14,733 nt of DNA from SpSt-398 sp033762195 (GCA_033762195.1 JANRLV010000153.1:1-14733), one strand, 5' to 3'; positions 7,793 through 14,440 are shown, counted from the stretch's first letter. Numbers and translations are program-made. Notes: generated by a model not told the origin, from the sequence alone.

Positions 7793-8452
7793 ATGAAGTC
7801 AATCTGGACGATCCTTTTGGTGATCAGTACGATATATAATGGTCAGGCTCAGACCAAACCCGCTACCAATGACCCCGAGGCAAAGAAGGTCCTGGATGCG
7901 GTTAGCGCCAAATTCAAAACCTTTAAGTCCCTGAAATCCACCTTTACCTATAAAGTGGAGAATGCTCAGGGAAAGGTATTGTCCACCAAGAATGGCACTG
8001 TGTACATGAAAGGGAATAAATACCGGGTGAGCTTTGTGGGCCAGGAGATCTTCTGTGATGGTTCCAATGTCTGGACATATGATAATTCAGCCAATGAGGT
8101 CACCATCACCAAACTGGATGCTTCCGGTAGTTCCATCACCCCCCAGAAATTATTCACCAATTTCTACGATAAAGACTTTTTATACAAACTCAACGGTGAA
8201 AAAAAGGTAGGCACCAAGACCATCCAGGAAATTGAAATGACCCCTACCGATAAAACCAGGCCCTTCCATAAAGTATATATTTCGGTTGATAAAACCGCAA
8301 AGACCATCAGCAGCACCAAAGTGTTGGAAAAAGGCGGAAGTACCTATGTGTATTCGGTGAATACCATGTCTCCCAACACCACCATTGCCGATTCTCAATT
8401 TGTATTTGAGGCAAAGAATTATCCCGGTGTAGAAGTGATCGATCTTCGTTGA
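7793..8452 (+). CDS. lolA: LolA-like outer-membrane lipoprotein carrier
   Basis: A 219-aa secreted protein. A signal peptide of about 20 residues ends near GQAQ, so the mature protein is periplasmic. The body fits the LolA fold, an open beta-barrel that shuttles lipoproteins from the inner to the outer membrane. Visible family features are the opening helix-strand segment (AKKVLDAVSAKFKTFKSLKS), KGTVYMKGNKYRV-like strands, the FCDGSNVWTYD strand, KLFTNFYDKDFLYKLNG and a lysine/threonine-rich strand HKVYISVDKTAKTI. The TTG start at 7760 would spoil the signal peptide and overlap the promoter, so ATG 7793 is preferred. It follows ftsK, as in E. coli, where lolA also lies just downstream of ftsK. 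A LolB partner is not present here. An outer-membrane lipoprotein-sorting relative with another cargo cannot be excluded. Confidence 0.85.
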   Translation: MKSIWTILLVISTIYNGQAQTKPATNDPEAKKVLDAVSAKFKTFKSLKSTFTYKVENAQGKVLSTKNGTVYMKGNKYRVSFVGQEIFCDGSNVWTYDNSANEVTITKLDASGSSITPQKLFTNFYDKDFLYKLNGEKKVGTKTIQEIEMTPTDKTRPFHKVYISVDKTAKTISSTKVLEKGGSTYVYSVNTMSPNTTIADSQFVFEAKNYPGVEVIDLR

Positions 8453-8467
8453 TCGGCGTGCTTCAGT

Positions 8468-9064
8468 TTATTCTTCTCCCCAGCGATAGGTATTTTGGGA
8501 TAGCCCGGCAAGGTCTATGACCCGGTCAACCACTGTGGCGGCTACCTCTTCGATCGTTTTAGGGCGGCTGTAAAAAGAAGGAGTGGCCGGGCAAATGATA
8601 CCACCTGCCAGGGTTACCGTTTCCATATTTCGGATATGCACGAGATTATAAGGCGTATCCCGGACGACACAGATGAGTTTTCTTCTTTCTTTTAATATAA
8701 CATCCGCTGCCCGGGTAATCAGGTCATTCGAAATACCTGTAGCAATTCGCCCCAATGTTCCCATGGAACAGGGAATGATGATCAACGTCCCATACCGACC
8801 CGACCCCGAAGCAAAGGGGGCCATGAAATCATTCTTGTCCACATATCGGAATGGATATTGATCATACTGCTCATTTCCAAGTTCCGTTGACCATACCTGA
8901 CGGGCATTATCGGTCATGACTATCGAGACTTCCTCCCATTGATCTTTTAACAAGACAAGCTTATCCAATAAGCATTTGGCATAGACCGAACCACTGGCAC
9001 CGGTAATGGCCACCGCGATCCGGTGAAGGGGAACTGAAGTAGTCTGTTCAGGGCGGGCTGTCAT
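8468..9064 (-). CDS. ubiX: UbiX-family flavin prenyltransferase
   Basis: The 198-aa product should join dimethylallyl phosphate to FMN to make the prenylated flavin used by UbiD-type decarboxylases. The N-terminal flavoprotein motif AITGASGSVYA lies at about residues 19-29. PCSMGTLGRIATGISNDLITRAADV is the family core. LKERRKLICVVRDTP carries the Lys and Arg of the active site, with Asp where characterised enzymes have Glu in RETP. ATPSFYSRP contains the conserved Tyr. A GTG two codons upstream (9070) overlaps the -7 box, so ATG 9064 is preferred. No ubiD-like gene is in the window. The gene converges on lolA with a 15-bp gap and no clear terminator. Bacteroidota usually make menaquinone, so the UbiD partner rather than ubiquinone synthesis would define its role (inference). 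Confidence 0.92.
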   Translation of the reverse strand: MTARPEQTTSVPLHRIAVAITGASGSVYAKCLLDKLVLLKDQWEEVSIVMTDNARQVWSTELGNEQYDQYPFRYVDKNDFMAPFASGSGRYGTLIIIPCSMGTLGRIATGISNDLITRAADVILKERRKLICVVRDTPYNLVHIRNMETVTLAGGIICPATPSFYSRPKTIEEVAATVVDRVIDLAGLSQNTYRWGEE

Positions 9065-9069
9065 AGTCA

Positions 9070-9077
9070 CAAAATTA
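9070..9077 (-). promoter_or_regulatory. -7 box (TAATTTTG) of ubiX
   Basis: On the minus strand this is a perfect TAnnTTTG match, 5 nt before the ubiX ATG at 9064. This suggests a leaderless or very short leader. No -33 TTTG is visible at 17-23 nt upstream, leaving room for activator dependence; two dyads lie further upstream. Confidence 0.5.
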
Positions 9078-9110
9078 GTTAAGTGTATCGTCGTTACTTC
9101 ATAAAGGTTC

Positions 9111-9130
9111 TTGTAGAATATAATCTACAA
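9111..9130. promoter_or_regulatory. 20-bp dyad TTGTAGA-N6-TCTACAA
   Basis: Perfect 7-bp arms (9111-9117 and 9124-9130) flank a 6-bp AT spacer. The total length and symmetry resemble a dimeric repressor or activator site. The centre is about 56 bp upstream of the expected ubiX transcription start. I do not recognise a known regulator consensus. Confidence 0.45.
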
Positions 9131-9145
9131 AATACTGTTGAAACA

Positions 9146-9159
9146 TTGATATAAATCAA
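9146..9159. promoter_or_regulatory. FNR/DNR-type site TTGAT-ATAA-ATCAA
   Basis: This exactly matches the Crp/Fnr-family consensus TTGATNNNNATCAA, extended by a flanking A/T pair. Such sites respond to oxygen or nitric oxide through FNR, ANR or DNR/NNR-type regulators. Its centre is about 88 bp upstream of the expected ubiX start. On the + strand it is about 40 bp upstream of the TATAATTTATCC region at 9177-9188. Which transcript it serves, if any, is unclear. Confidence 0.45.
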
Positions 9160-9189
9160 TAATTCAGGATCAGTCATATAATTTATCCT

Positions 9190-9331
9190 TTTCGGGCATA
9201 AAAAACACCAATTACATGATGTTTGTTATTCAATTATTAACTTACTTAGCAACGAATTTTCATAGGATAAGGTTTAATGGTTAATGGTTTTTGATTAGGG
9301 CCCCCCGAATTTATTCGGGGGTTCTTTTTTT
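9190..9331 (+). ncRNA. Possible small RNA ending at an orphan terminator
   Basis: The strong + strand terminator at 9302-9331 has no recognisable + strand gene upstream: lolA ends at 8452 and the opposite-strand ubiX lies between. The simplest source is a short transcript starting near 9185-9200, after TATAAT (9177-9182) or TATCCTTTTCG (9184-9194), with the FNR-type dyad upstream. A 22-codon ORF (9216-9284, starting MMFVIQLL) lies within but has no coding support. The start is a guess, and the whole call rests on the terminator. Confidence 0.2.
9302..9331 (+). terminator. Rho-independent terminator on the + strand
   Basis: CCCCCGAAT (9302-9310) pairs with ATTCGGGGG (9313-9321). Allowing for loop geometry, that is about seven GC-rich pairs closed by an AT loop. 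TTC and seven Ts (9325-9331) follow. This is a classic intrinsic terminator oriented to stop + strand transcription. On the minus strand the downstream side has no T-run. Confidence 0.75.
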
Positions 9332-9335
9332 ATAG

Positions 9336-9393
9336 CCAAAGAGGCGCAGAGACAAAGAGAATTTTATTTCTCAGCGTCTCTGCGCCTCTTTGG
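9336..9393. repeat. 58-nt inverted repeat with an 18-bp perfect stem
   Basis: CCAAAGAGGCGCAGAGAC (9336-9353) is perfectly complementary to 9376-9393. After a 3x3 internal loop, GAGAA (9357-9361) pairs in register with TTCTC (9368-9372). It starts 13 nt after the stop of the minus-strand oxoamine synthase gene and so would form at the 3' end of that mRNA. There is no T-run after it on the minus strand. Its purine/pyrimidine texture resembles dispersed intergenic palindromes rather than a dedicated terminator (inference). Confidence 0.75.
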
Positions 9394-9406
9394 TTAAATA
9401 GACTTA

Positions 9407-10669
9407 TCAGGCTTTTGTTTCCGCCATATTCGGCACATCGGCCACTTTGTAAGCCCCGGCATCCAATTTCTTCTTGGTTTCTTCGAAGGCTTTCAGGGTC
9501 AGTGCAATATCCTCGTCGTTGTGCGCAGCGGAGGGGATAAGGCGGTAAATGATATGTCCTTTGGGGATAACCGGATAAACAACGATCGAGCAGAAAATGT
9601 TGTAGTTCTCGCGGAGATCCATCACCATGGCGGATGCTTCTTCCACGCCACCTTTCATATATACCGGTGTTACCACAGAATCAGTCTTCCCGATGTCAAA
9701 CCCACGTTCCTTCAAACCATTCTGAAGTTTCAGGGCATTGCTCCACAGCTTGGCTTTCAGTTCGGGTTTGGTACGTAAAAGCTCGAGTCTTTTCAGGTTA
9801 CCCAGTACCAGCGGCATGGGCAGACTTTTAGCAAAGATCTGGCTGCGGATATTGTAACGGATATAATCAATGATCTGGGCTTCTCCGGCAATAAACGCAC
9901 CAATAGAGGCCATGGATTTTGCAAAGGTGGAGAAGTAGAGGTCAATTCCATCCTGAATACCCTGTTCTTCTCCGGCACCAGCACCTGTTTTACCCAGTGT
10001 ACCAAAACCATGGGCATCATCCACGAGAAGGCGGAAGGAATAGGAATTCTTCAGCTCAACGATCTCTTTCAGTTTTCCCTGGTCGCCGGCCATGCCAAAT
10101 ACGCCTTCGGTAATCAGCAGGATGCCTCCGGCTTTTTGTTTTTCGATCAGGGCTGTTGCTCTTTGTAATTGTTTTTCACAATCGGCCATATCGTTATGCT
10201 TGAAAACATAGCGGTGGCCGGCATGCATGCGAAGTCCGTCAATGATACAAGCATGGCTTTCGGCATCATAAATGATCACATCATGACGATTGCATAATGT
10301 ATCGATCAGGCTGCTCATTCCCTGATAACCGTAATTCAGGAGAATGGAATCTTCTTTATGTACAAACTCAGCGAGTTCTTTTTCCAATTGTTCGTGGTGA
10401 TTGCTGTTTCCGCTCATCATCCGCGCGCCCATGGGGTAGGCGAGGCCATATTGAGCAGTGGCTTCCGCATCAGCTTTACGTACCTCGGGGTGGTTGGCCA
10501 ATCCCAGGTAGTTATTCAAACTCCAAACGATCTTTTCTTTGCCGCGGAAATTCATCCGGCTGTTGATATCTCCTTCCAGTTTGGGGAAGGCAAAATAGCC
10601 ATGGGCATTTTTTCGGTGTTGCCCGATTGGACCATAATTCGTGACCAGTCTTTCAAATATATCTCCCAT
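9407..10669 (-). CDS. PLP-dependent alpha-oxoamine synthase family enzyme (serine palmitoyltransferase-like)
   Basis: A 420-aa fold-type I PLP enzyme. Members of this family condense an amino acid with an acyl-CoA and lose CO2; they include serine palmitoyltransferase, 8-amino-7-oxononanoate synthase and 2-amino-3-ketobutyrate CoA ligase. Family marks are NNYLGLANHPEV (about 52-63), YDAESHACIIDG with the cofactor-stacking His139, the Asp of VDDAHGFG (about 216-223), and STFAKSMASIG with Lys251 as PLP-binding lysine. The extended N-terminus of about 45 residues and the C-terminal tail exceed the usual roughly 395 aa. Bacteroidota make sphingolipids, so a serine palmitoyltransferase-like role is attractive. 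The motifs do not separate it cleanly from its relatives, so I leave the symbol empty. A TTG start at 10705 lies inside the -7 box, so ATG 10669 is chosen. Confidence 0.85.
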   Translation of the reverse strand: MGDIFERLVTNYGPIGQHRKNAHGYFAFPKLEGDINSRMNFRGKEKIVWSLNNYLGLANHPEVRKADAEATAQYGLAYPMGARMMSGNSNHHEQLEKELAEFVHKEDSILLNYGYQGMSSLIDTLCNRHDVIIYDAESHACIIDGLRMHAGHRYVFKHNDMADCEKQLQRATALIEKQKAGGILLITEGVFGMAGDQGKLKEIVELKNSYSFRLLVDDAHGFGTLGKTGAGAGEEQGIQDGIDLYFSTFAKSMASIGAFIAGEAQIIDYIRYNIRSQIFAKSLPMPLVLGNLKRLELLRTKPELKAKLWSNALKLQNGLKERGFDIGKTDSVVTPVYMKGGVEEASAMVMDLRENYNIFCSIVVYPVIPKGHIIYRLIPSAAHNDEDIALTLKAFEETKKKLDAGAYKVADVPNMAETKA

Positions 10670-10702
10670 ATTTTCGCGTGATTTGAGGGGTTTCAAATGG
10701 CG

Positions 10703-10710
10703 CAAAGGTA
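10703..10710 (-). promoter_or_regulatory. -7 box (TACCTTTG) of the oxoamine synthase gene
   Basis: On the minus strand this is a perfect TAnnTTTG match, 33 nt before the ATG at 10669. It overlaps the upstream TTG codon, ruling that codon out as the start if the box is real. It faces the pafA promoter within a 156-bp divergent region. Confidence 0.5.
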
Positions 10711-10783
10711 ATTTATTCCGGGGTGATTCTAAGCGATTTTTTTGCCCTGTGAAATTCTTATTAACCTATTCAAAACCAGAGCG

Positions 10784-10816
10784 ATTTCGCAGCCAAATCC
10801 TTAATTTCGGCCAAAT
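10784..10816 (+). promoter_or_regulatory. Promoter region of pafA with a direct repeat
   Basis: TAATTTCG at 10802-10809 resembles TAnnTTTG with one change and lies 16 nt before the ATG. Two copies of ATTTCG...GCCAAAT occur at 10784-10798 and 10804-10816, about two helical turns apart; the second overlaps the -7 box. A direct repeat of this kind could bind a response regulator, but no known consensus is recognised. Confidence 0.35.
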
Positions 10817-10825
10817 GTTTCTGCC

Positions 10826-12448
10826 ATGAAATACCGTCTGGTCAGCCTGCTTTCCCTGCTCTCTTCATTTTCTCTTTTTGCCCAACCGGCACCTGCCCCT
10901 TCCCGGCCCAAACTTGTTGTCGGGATCGTAGTGGATCAAATGCGGTGGGATTTCCTTTACCGGTATGCCGAACGCTATGGAACCGGAGGGTTCAGGCGAA
11001 TGCTGGGAGAGGGGTTTACCTGCGATAATACAAATATCCCTTATGCCCAGACCGTAACAGCCGCGGGTCATACCTGTGCTTATACCGGAAGTGTTCCCGC
11101 TATTCACGGCATTATGGGAAATGAATGGTACGATAAAGCATTGGGCAGAGATGTGTACTGTACCGAAGACAAATCGGTTAAGGTGATCGGTGGGGCAGAT
11201 AAAGCTGAACCCCAATCACCCCGCAACTTATGGGCAACCACGATTTGTGATGAATTGCGACTGGCCACCAATTTTCGCGGAAAAACCATCGGTGTAGCCA
11301 TCAAAGACAGGGGAGGAATCCTTCCTGCCGGGCATTCCGCCAATGCCGCCTATTGGTACGACAGCCGTTCCGGAAACTGGGTCACCAGTACTTACTATAT
11401 GAAAACCCTTCCGGCCTGGGTGGATAAATTCAACAACCGAAAGATCACTGACTCTTTTTATAAATTAAACTGGAATACATTATACCCAATCACATCCTAT
11501 GTACAAAGTGATAAGGATGATATGCCCTATGAAGGAAAGTATGGACATGAATCCAAACCTGTATTCCCTCATGAACTGGCTTCTCAGATTGGAAAAAATT
11601 ATGGGTTGATATCTGCTACACCTTATGGTAATACGATGACCCTTGATTTTGCCAGAAAAGCCATAGAAAGCGAAGCCATGGGCGCAGACAATATCACGGA
11701 TATTCTCGCGGTCAGCCTTTCTTCACCTGATTATGTGGGTCACCAGTTTGGCCCCAATTCCATCGAGATTGAGGACACCTATCTCCGTCTCGACCGTGAC
11801 CTCGCCGCTTTCTTTGCCTATCTGGACCTCAAAGTTGGAAAGGGACAATACACTGTTTTCCTGACCGCCGATCATGCCGTTGCGCATGTGCCTGGATTTG
11901 ATCAGGCCAATAAACTCCCTGGAACCAGTATGGCATCCACAACCTCCGATCTGCAAAAGAAACTGACAGAAAAATTCGGGATCAACAACCTGATCCTGGA
12001 TGCCGCCAACTACCAGCTTTATCTGAATGACAAAGCCATTGACAGCGCCGATGCCGATCGCGATGATATCAAGGAGTTCATCATTCATTACCTGATGCAA
12101 CAGGAAGGGATTTTGTATGCCTTTGATAACGAAGAGATCAATGAAGCCAATCTGCCAACTGAAGTGAAAGAAATGTTCCTGAAAGGCTATAATGCCAAAC
12201 GTGGCGGTGATATCCAAATGATCCTGAAACCTGGTAATTTTTATGGAGGAAAAACAGGTACCACACACGGCTCCTGGTATCCCTACGATTCGCATATTCC
12301 TCTGGTGTGGATGGGATGGGGGATCAAAAAAGGCCGCTCCACCAATCAATACTACATGACCGATATTGCACCCACCCTGGCTGCCTTGTTGCGTATTCAA
12401 ATGCCAAGTGGAGCGATTGGTAAGCCAATTTCGGAAGTAATGAAATAA
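10826..12448 (+). CDS. pafA: PafA-type alkaline phosphatase
   Basis: A 540-aa secreted phosphomonoesterase of the alkaline phosphatase superfamily, expected to release phosphate from organic esters in the periplasm or outside. A signal peptide (about 1-20) ends at FAQ. The full Zn and catalytic set known from Elizabethkingia PafA appears in order: Asp37, nucleophile Thr78 (TVTAAGH), Asn99 (GNEWYD), Lys160 and Arg162 (IKDRGG), Asp302 and His306 (SPDYVGH), Asp349-His350 (TADH) and His481 (TTHGS). The Asn/Lys/Arg triad marks the monoesterase type rather than a phosphodiesterase. ATG 10826 is placed just before the signal peptide and 16 nt after a -7-like box. PafA is known to be produced without phosphate limitation; no Pho-type genes are nearby. 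A strong terminator follows. Identification is firm. Confidence 0.92.
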   Translation: MKYRLVSLLSLLSSFSLFAQPAPAPSRPKLVVGIVVDQMRWDFLYRYAERYGTGGFRRMLGEGFTCDNTNIPYAQTVTAAGHTCAYTGSVPAIHGIMGNEWYDKALGRDVYCTEDKSVKVIGGADKAEPQSPRNLWATTICDELRLATNFRGKTIGVAIKDRGGILPAGHSANAAYWYDSRSGNWVTSTYYMKTLPAWVDKFNNRKITDSFYKLNWNTLYPITSYVQSDKDDMPYEGKYGHESKPVFPHELASQIGKNYGLISATPYGNTMTLDFARKAIESEAMGADNITDILAVSLSSPDYVGHQFGPNSIEIEDTYLRLDRDLAAFFAYLDLKVGKGQYTVFLTADHAVAHVPGFDQANKLPGTSMASTTSDLQKKLTEKFGINNLILDAANYQLYLNDKAIDSADADRDDIKEFIIHYLMQQEGILYAFDNEEINEANLPTEVKEMFLKGYNAKRGGDIQMILKPGNFYGGKTGTTHGSWYPYDSHIPLVWMGWGIKKGRSTNQYYMTDIAPTLAALLRIQMPSGAIGKPISEVMK

Positions 12449-12455
12449 GATTTTT

Positions 12456-12504
12456 AAAATAAGGAAGTCGGAAGAAAATACCACCCGACTTCCTTATTTT
12501 TTTT
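12456..12504. terminator. Bidirectional terminator between pafA and the MuiA-like gene
   Basis: AAAATAAGGAAGTCGG (12456-12471) is perfectly complementary to 12485-12500, with a 13-nt loop. On the + strand the stem is followed by an unbroken T-run, making a strong terminator 8 nt after the pafA stop. The stem ends 8 nt downstream of the minus-strand gene's stop codon and has a TTTT run on that side as well, so it probably serves both convergent genes. Confidence 0.85.
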
Positions 12505-12508
12505 ATTC

Positions 12509-14377
12509 TCAGTCCAGGTACAAAACCTTCTCCTTCGGATACCTCACTTCATACCCCACCTTTAATTTATTTTCCTTCTTTGGATCCAGGGTAAATTGCC
12601 AGCTTAGTTTCTGTGTTTCTTCCTCCAGTTTGGCGCCTTCATATTTCTTGTCCCGTATTTCAATCTCTTTGTCGGTACTGACAGGCAATTGGTCTTCGAT
12701 AGTGATCGAAATGGGTTGGTTCTTATTGTTCCGAACCGTGATCTCATACAGTCTTGTATCTGTTTTATTGCTGCCCAGAAATTTTCGGGTACTGAATTCC
12801 TTGAGCAGGGTTCGTTTTACCACAACCCCTTTGTCCTTGCCCAAAGAAAGCTTCAACGTGTCATTGGCATTTAATACATCCAGAAAGGATTGACCCAGAT
12901 AATTGTTTTCAAAGAATAAATTCACTTCTCCGGGTTGAAGGTTGAGATCCTGCCAGTCCACAATATTGGCCGTTAAGTACACGTCCGGTTCCAGTTTTGG
13001 GGCGGCAAAGTATTCATAACTCGCATTTAACTCATATGCATCTATTTCCACCGCATAGGTCTTGCCATCATTGGGAATGGAATAAGGTTCCTTGATCTCA
13101 TACACGACCGTAGTTGGTTGAAAGGTGGTAACTGTGGAGATCGCGTTGACCTGTTGTTTCTTTTTGTTGGTTGGTGACTCTCGATAGTCATTTGATTCCC
13201 CCGCCGATCGGGAGCTTGAATAACCTACCACAACCACCTCCTCCAAAAACCGCGTACTTGGCACCAGGGATACATTCACAACAGCACCCTTGGCTGCATT
13301 GAATTCAACGAGCTCATACCCGACCATCGAGGCCACCAGGGTGTTTTGTGCTTGAGGTGCCTGTAACCGAAAATTTCCCTGGTTATCCGTGACCACACCC
13401 TGACTGGTACCTTTTACAATAACCGAAGCGCCCAATAGTGGTTGCCCCTTTTCATCCACCAACCTGCCGGATATATATTCAAATGAATTGTATCCCTGTT
13501 GGGCAATAGGCCTTACCGGTATGGAATTGTACCGCAGGTACCAGGGTTTTAACTCGGGTTTGTTTCCTTTGTCATTCGGGTTTCCGGTTGACAAAAAGAG
13601 TTTAACGTTCTTCCAATCCTCGCCAGATTGTTGAAATACATTGGCCTTGTATTGTAAGTCGACAGGTTGGGTAATATCCTTTACACGAACATCATAACTC
13701 GGACTCCATCCCGCTTTTTGAACCAGATAACGGATCATAATGGTAACCGGGGAGGCGGATTTACTGTCTACCGAAACCTGTATCTCCGACGTGAACTGAT
13801 CCTTTTTCTGGTTGAGTTCATTGAGTTGACGGATCAATTTACCCATTTCAACCTCGATTTTCCGGATCCGCTGATTGGTTTCCTGCTTTTTTTGAAAGAT
13901 CTCGGTTAGCCGTGCCCGTTGAAAGTCCGCGGCGTCTTTCAGGTCAACCACTTTTATTCCATTGCTTCCTCCGATATCCTGATTTTTTGAAAGCAATATT
14001 TCTTCCTGACCCAATACGGCCAGCATATTTCGTTCCATAGCCAGTTTCTCTTCCAATACCATTTTCTTATCCTCCAATAAAGTGATCTCTTCTCTTTTTT
14101 CCTGTTCCGTCATGAAGTTGATCTGGTGCAATACGGAATAGACCACCAGCGATGGATCGGCCTGTACCTGGATACTCTGCTTATCGATATGCGGAGATAC
14201 ATTATCAAAGGAAAGGACCATCCGACCTGTCCCCACCATACCCTTATATACCCGCTCCACCTGTGCACCTTCTAGGTAAAGGGTCACTTTTTCGATCTGT
14301 GATTTAAGCGGTTTCTTTTCCTGGCCAAAAATGGAGTTATATCCCGCAAAAATCAGAAGGAGTGTAAAGAATCTCAT
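12509..14377 (-). CDS. MuiA-like DUF4140/DUF4139 protein with inserted CarboxypepD_reg-like domain
   Basis: A 622-aa exported protein with a signal peptide (about 1-18). DUF4140-like N-terminus (about 25-120; KVTLYLEGAQVERVYKG) leads into a long charged coiled coil (about 92-200). DUF4139 begins near 208 (the IRYLVQKAGWSPSYDVR segment) and resumes to the C-terminus, which ends in a lysine-rich strand and VRYPKEKVLYLD. Splitting DUF4139 is an insert: a CarboxypepD_reg-like beta-sandwich (about 302-372) with GRLVDEKGQPLLGASVIVKGT and DNQGNFRL, followed by EEVVVVGYSSSR (379-390), which resembles the TonB-box region of SusC-type receptors. No plug or beta-barrel follows. The family is linked to mucoidy inhibition in some bacteria, but its activity is unknown. 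The start codon lies within a hairpin. Domain calls are good; function is open. Confidence 0.82.
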   Translation of the reverse strand: MRFFTLLLIFAGYNSIFGQEKKPLKSQIEKVTLYLEGAQVERVYKGMVGTGRMVLSFDNVSPHIDKQSIQVQADPSLVVYSVLHQINFMTEQEKREEITLLEDKKMVLEEKLAMERNMLAVLGQEEILLSKNQDIGGSNGIKVVDLKDAADFQRARLTEIFQKKQETNQRIRKIEVEMGKLIRQLNELNQKKDQFTSEIQVSVDSKSASPVTIMIRYLVQKAGWSPSYDVRVKDITQPVDLQYKANVFQQSGEDWKNVKLFLSTGNPNDKGNKPELKPWYLRYNSIPVRPIAQQGYNSFEYISGRLVDEKGQPLLGASVIVKGTSQGVVTDNQGNFRLQAPQAQNTLVASMVGYELVEFNAAKGAVVNVSLVPSTRFLEEVVVVGYSSSRSAGESNDYRESPTNKKKQQVNAISTVTTFQPTTVVYEIKEPYSIPNDGKTYAVEIDAYELNASYEYFAAPKLEPDVYLTANIVDWQDLNLQPGEVNLFFENNYLGQSFLDVLNANDTLKLSLGKDKGVVVKRTLLKEFSTRKFLGSNKTDTRLYEITVRNNKNQPISITIEDQLPVSTDKEIEIRDKKYEGAKLEEETQKLSWQFTLDPKKENKLKVGYEVRYPKEKVLYLD

Positions 14378-14396
14378 AAAAGTTTTTTTATGAGAT
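14371..14396 (-). promoter_or_regulatory. Hairpin enclosing the start codon of the MuiA-like gene
   Basis: Bases 14371-14381 are perfectly complementary to 14386-14396 (11 bp, 4-nt loop). In the minus-strand mRNA the AUG (14377-14375) sits inside the 3' arm. A poor -7-like CGAATTTG lies at 14407-14400, which would start the transcript close to the hairpin. The stem is AU-rich, so it could be a weak translational switch or a DNA operator. Confidence 0.4.
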
Positions 14397-14440
14397 GTCC
14401 AAATTCGCTGAATTACATAAAAGATTCTGGGAAGTGAAGA

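Noticed and set aside
9096..9175. Short minus-strand ORF (starts MTDPELLIYI) within the ubiX upstream gap
   Set aside because: 26 codons, overlapping both dyads, with no promoter or family resemblance.
9216..9284. 22-codon + strand ORF (starts MMFVIQLL) before the orphan terminator
   Set aside because: Too short to judge, with no family resemblance, ribosome-binding site or codon evidence; kept only as part of the possible transcript.
10670..10705. TTG start adding 12 residues to the oxoamine synthase
   Set aside because: The TTG lies inside the TACCTTTG -7 box; ATG 10669 starts a typical N-terminus.
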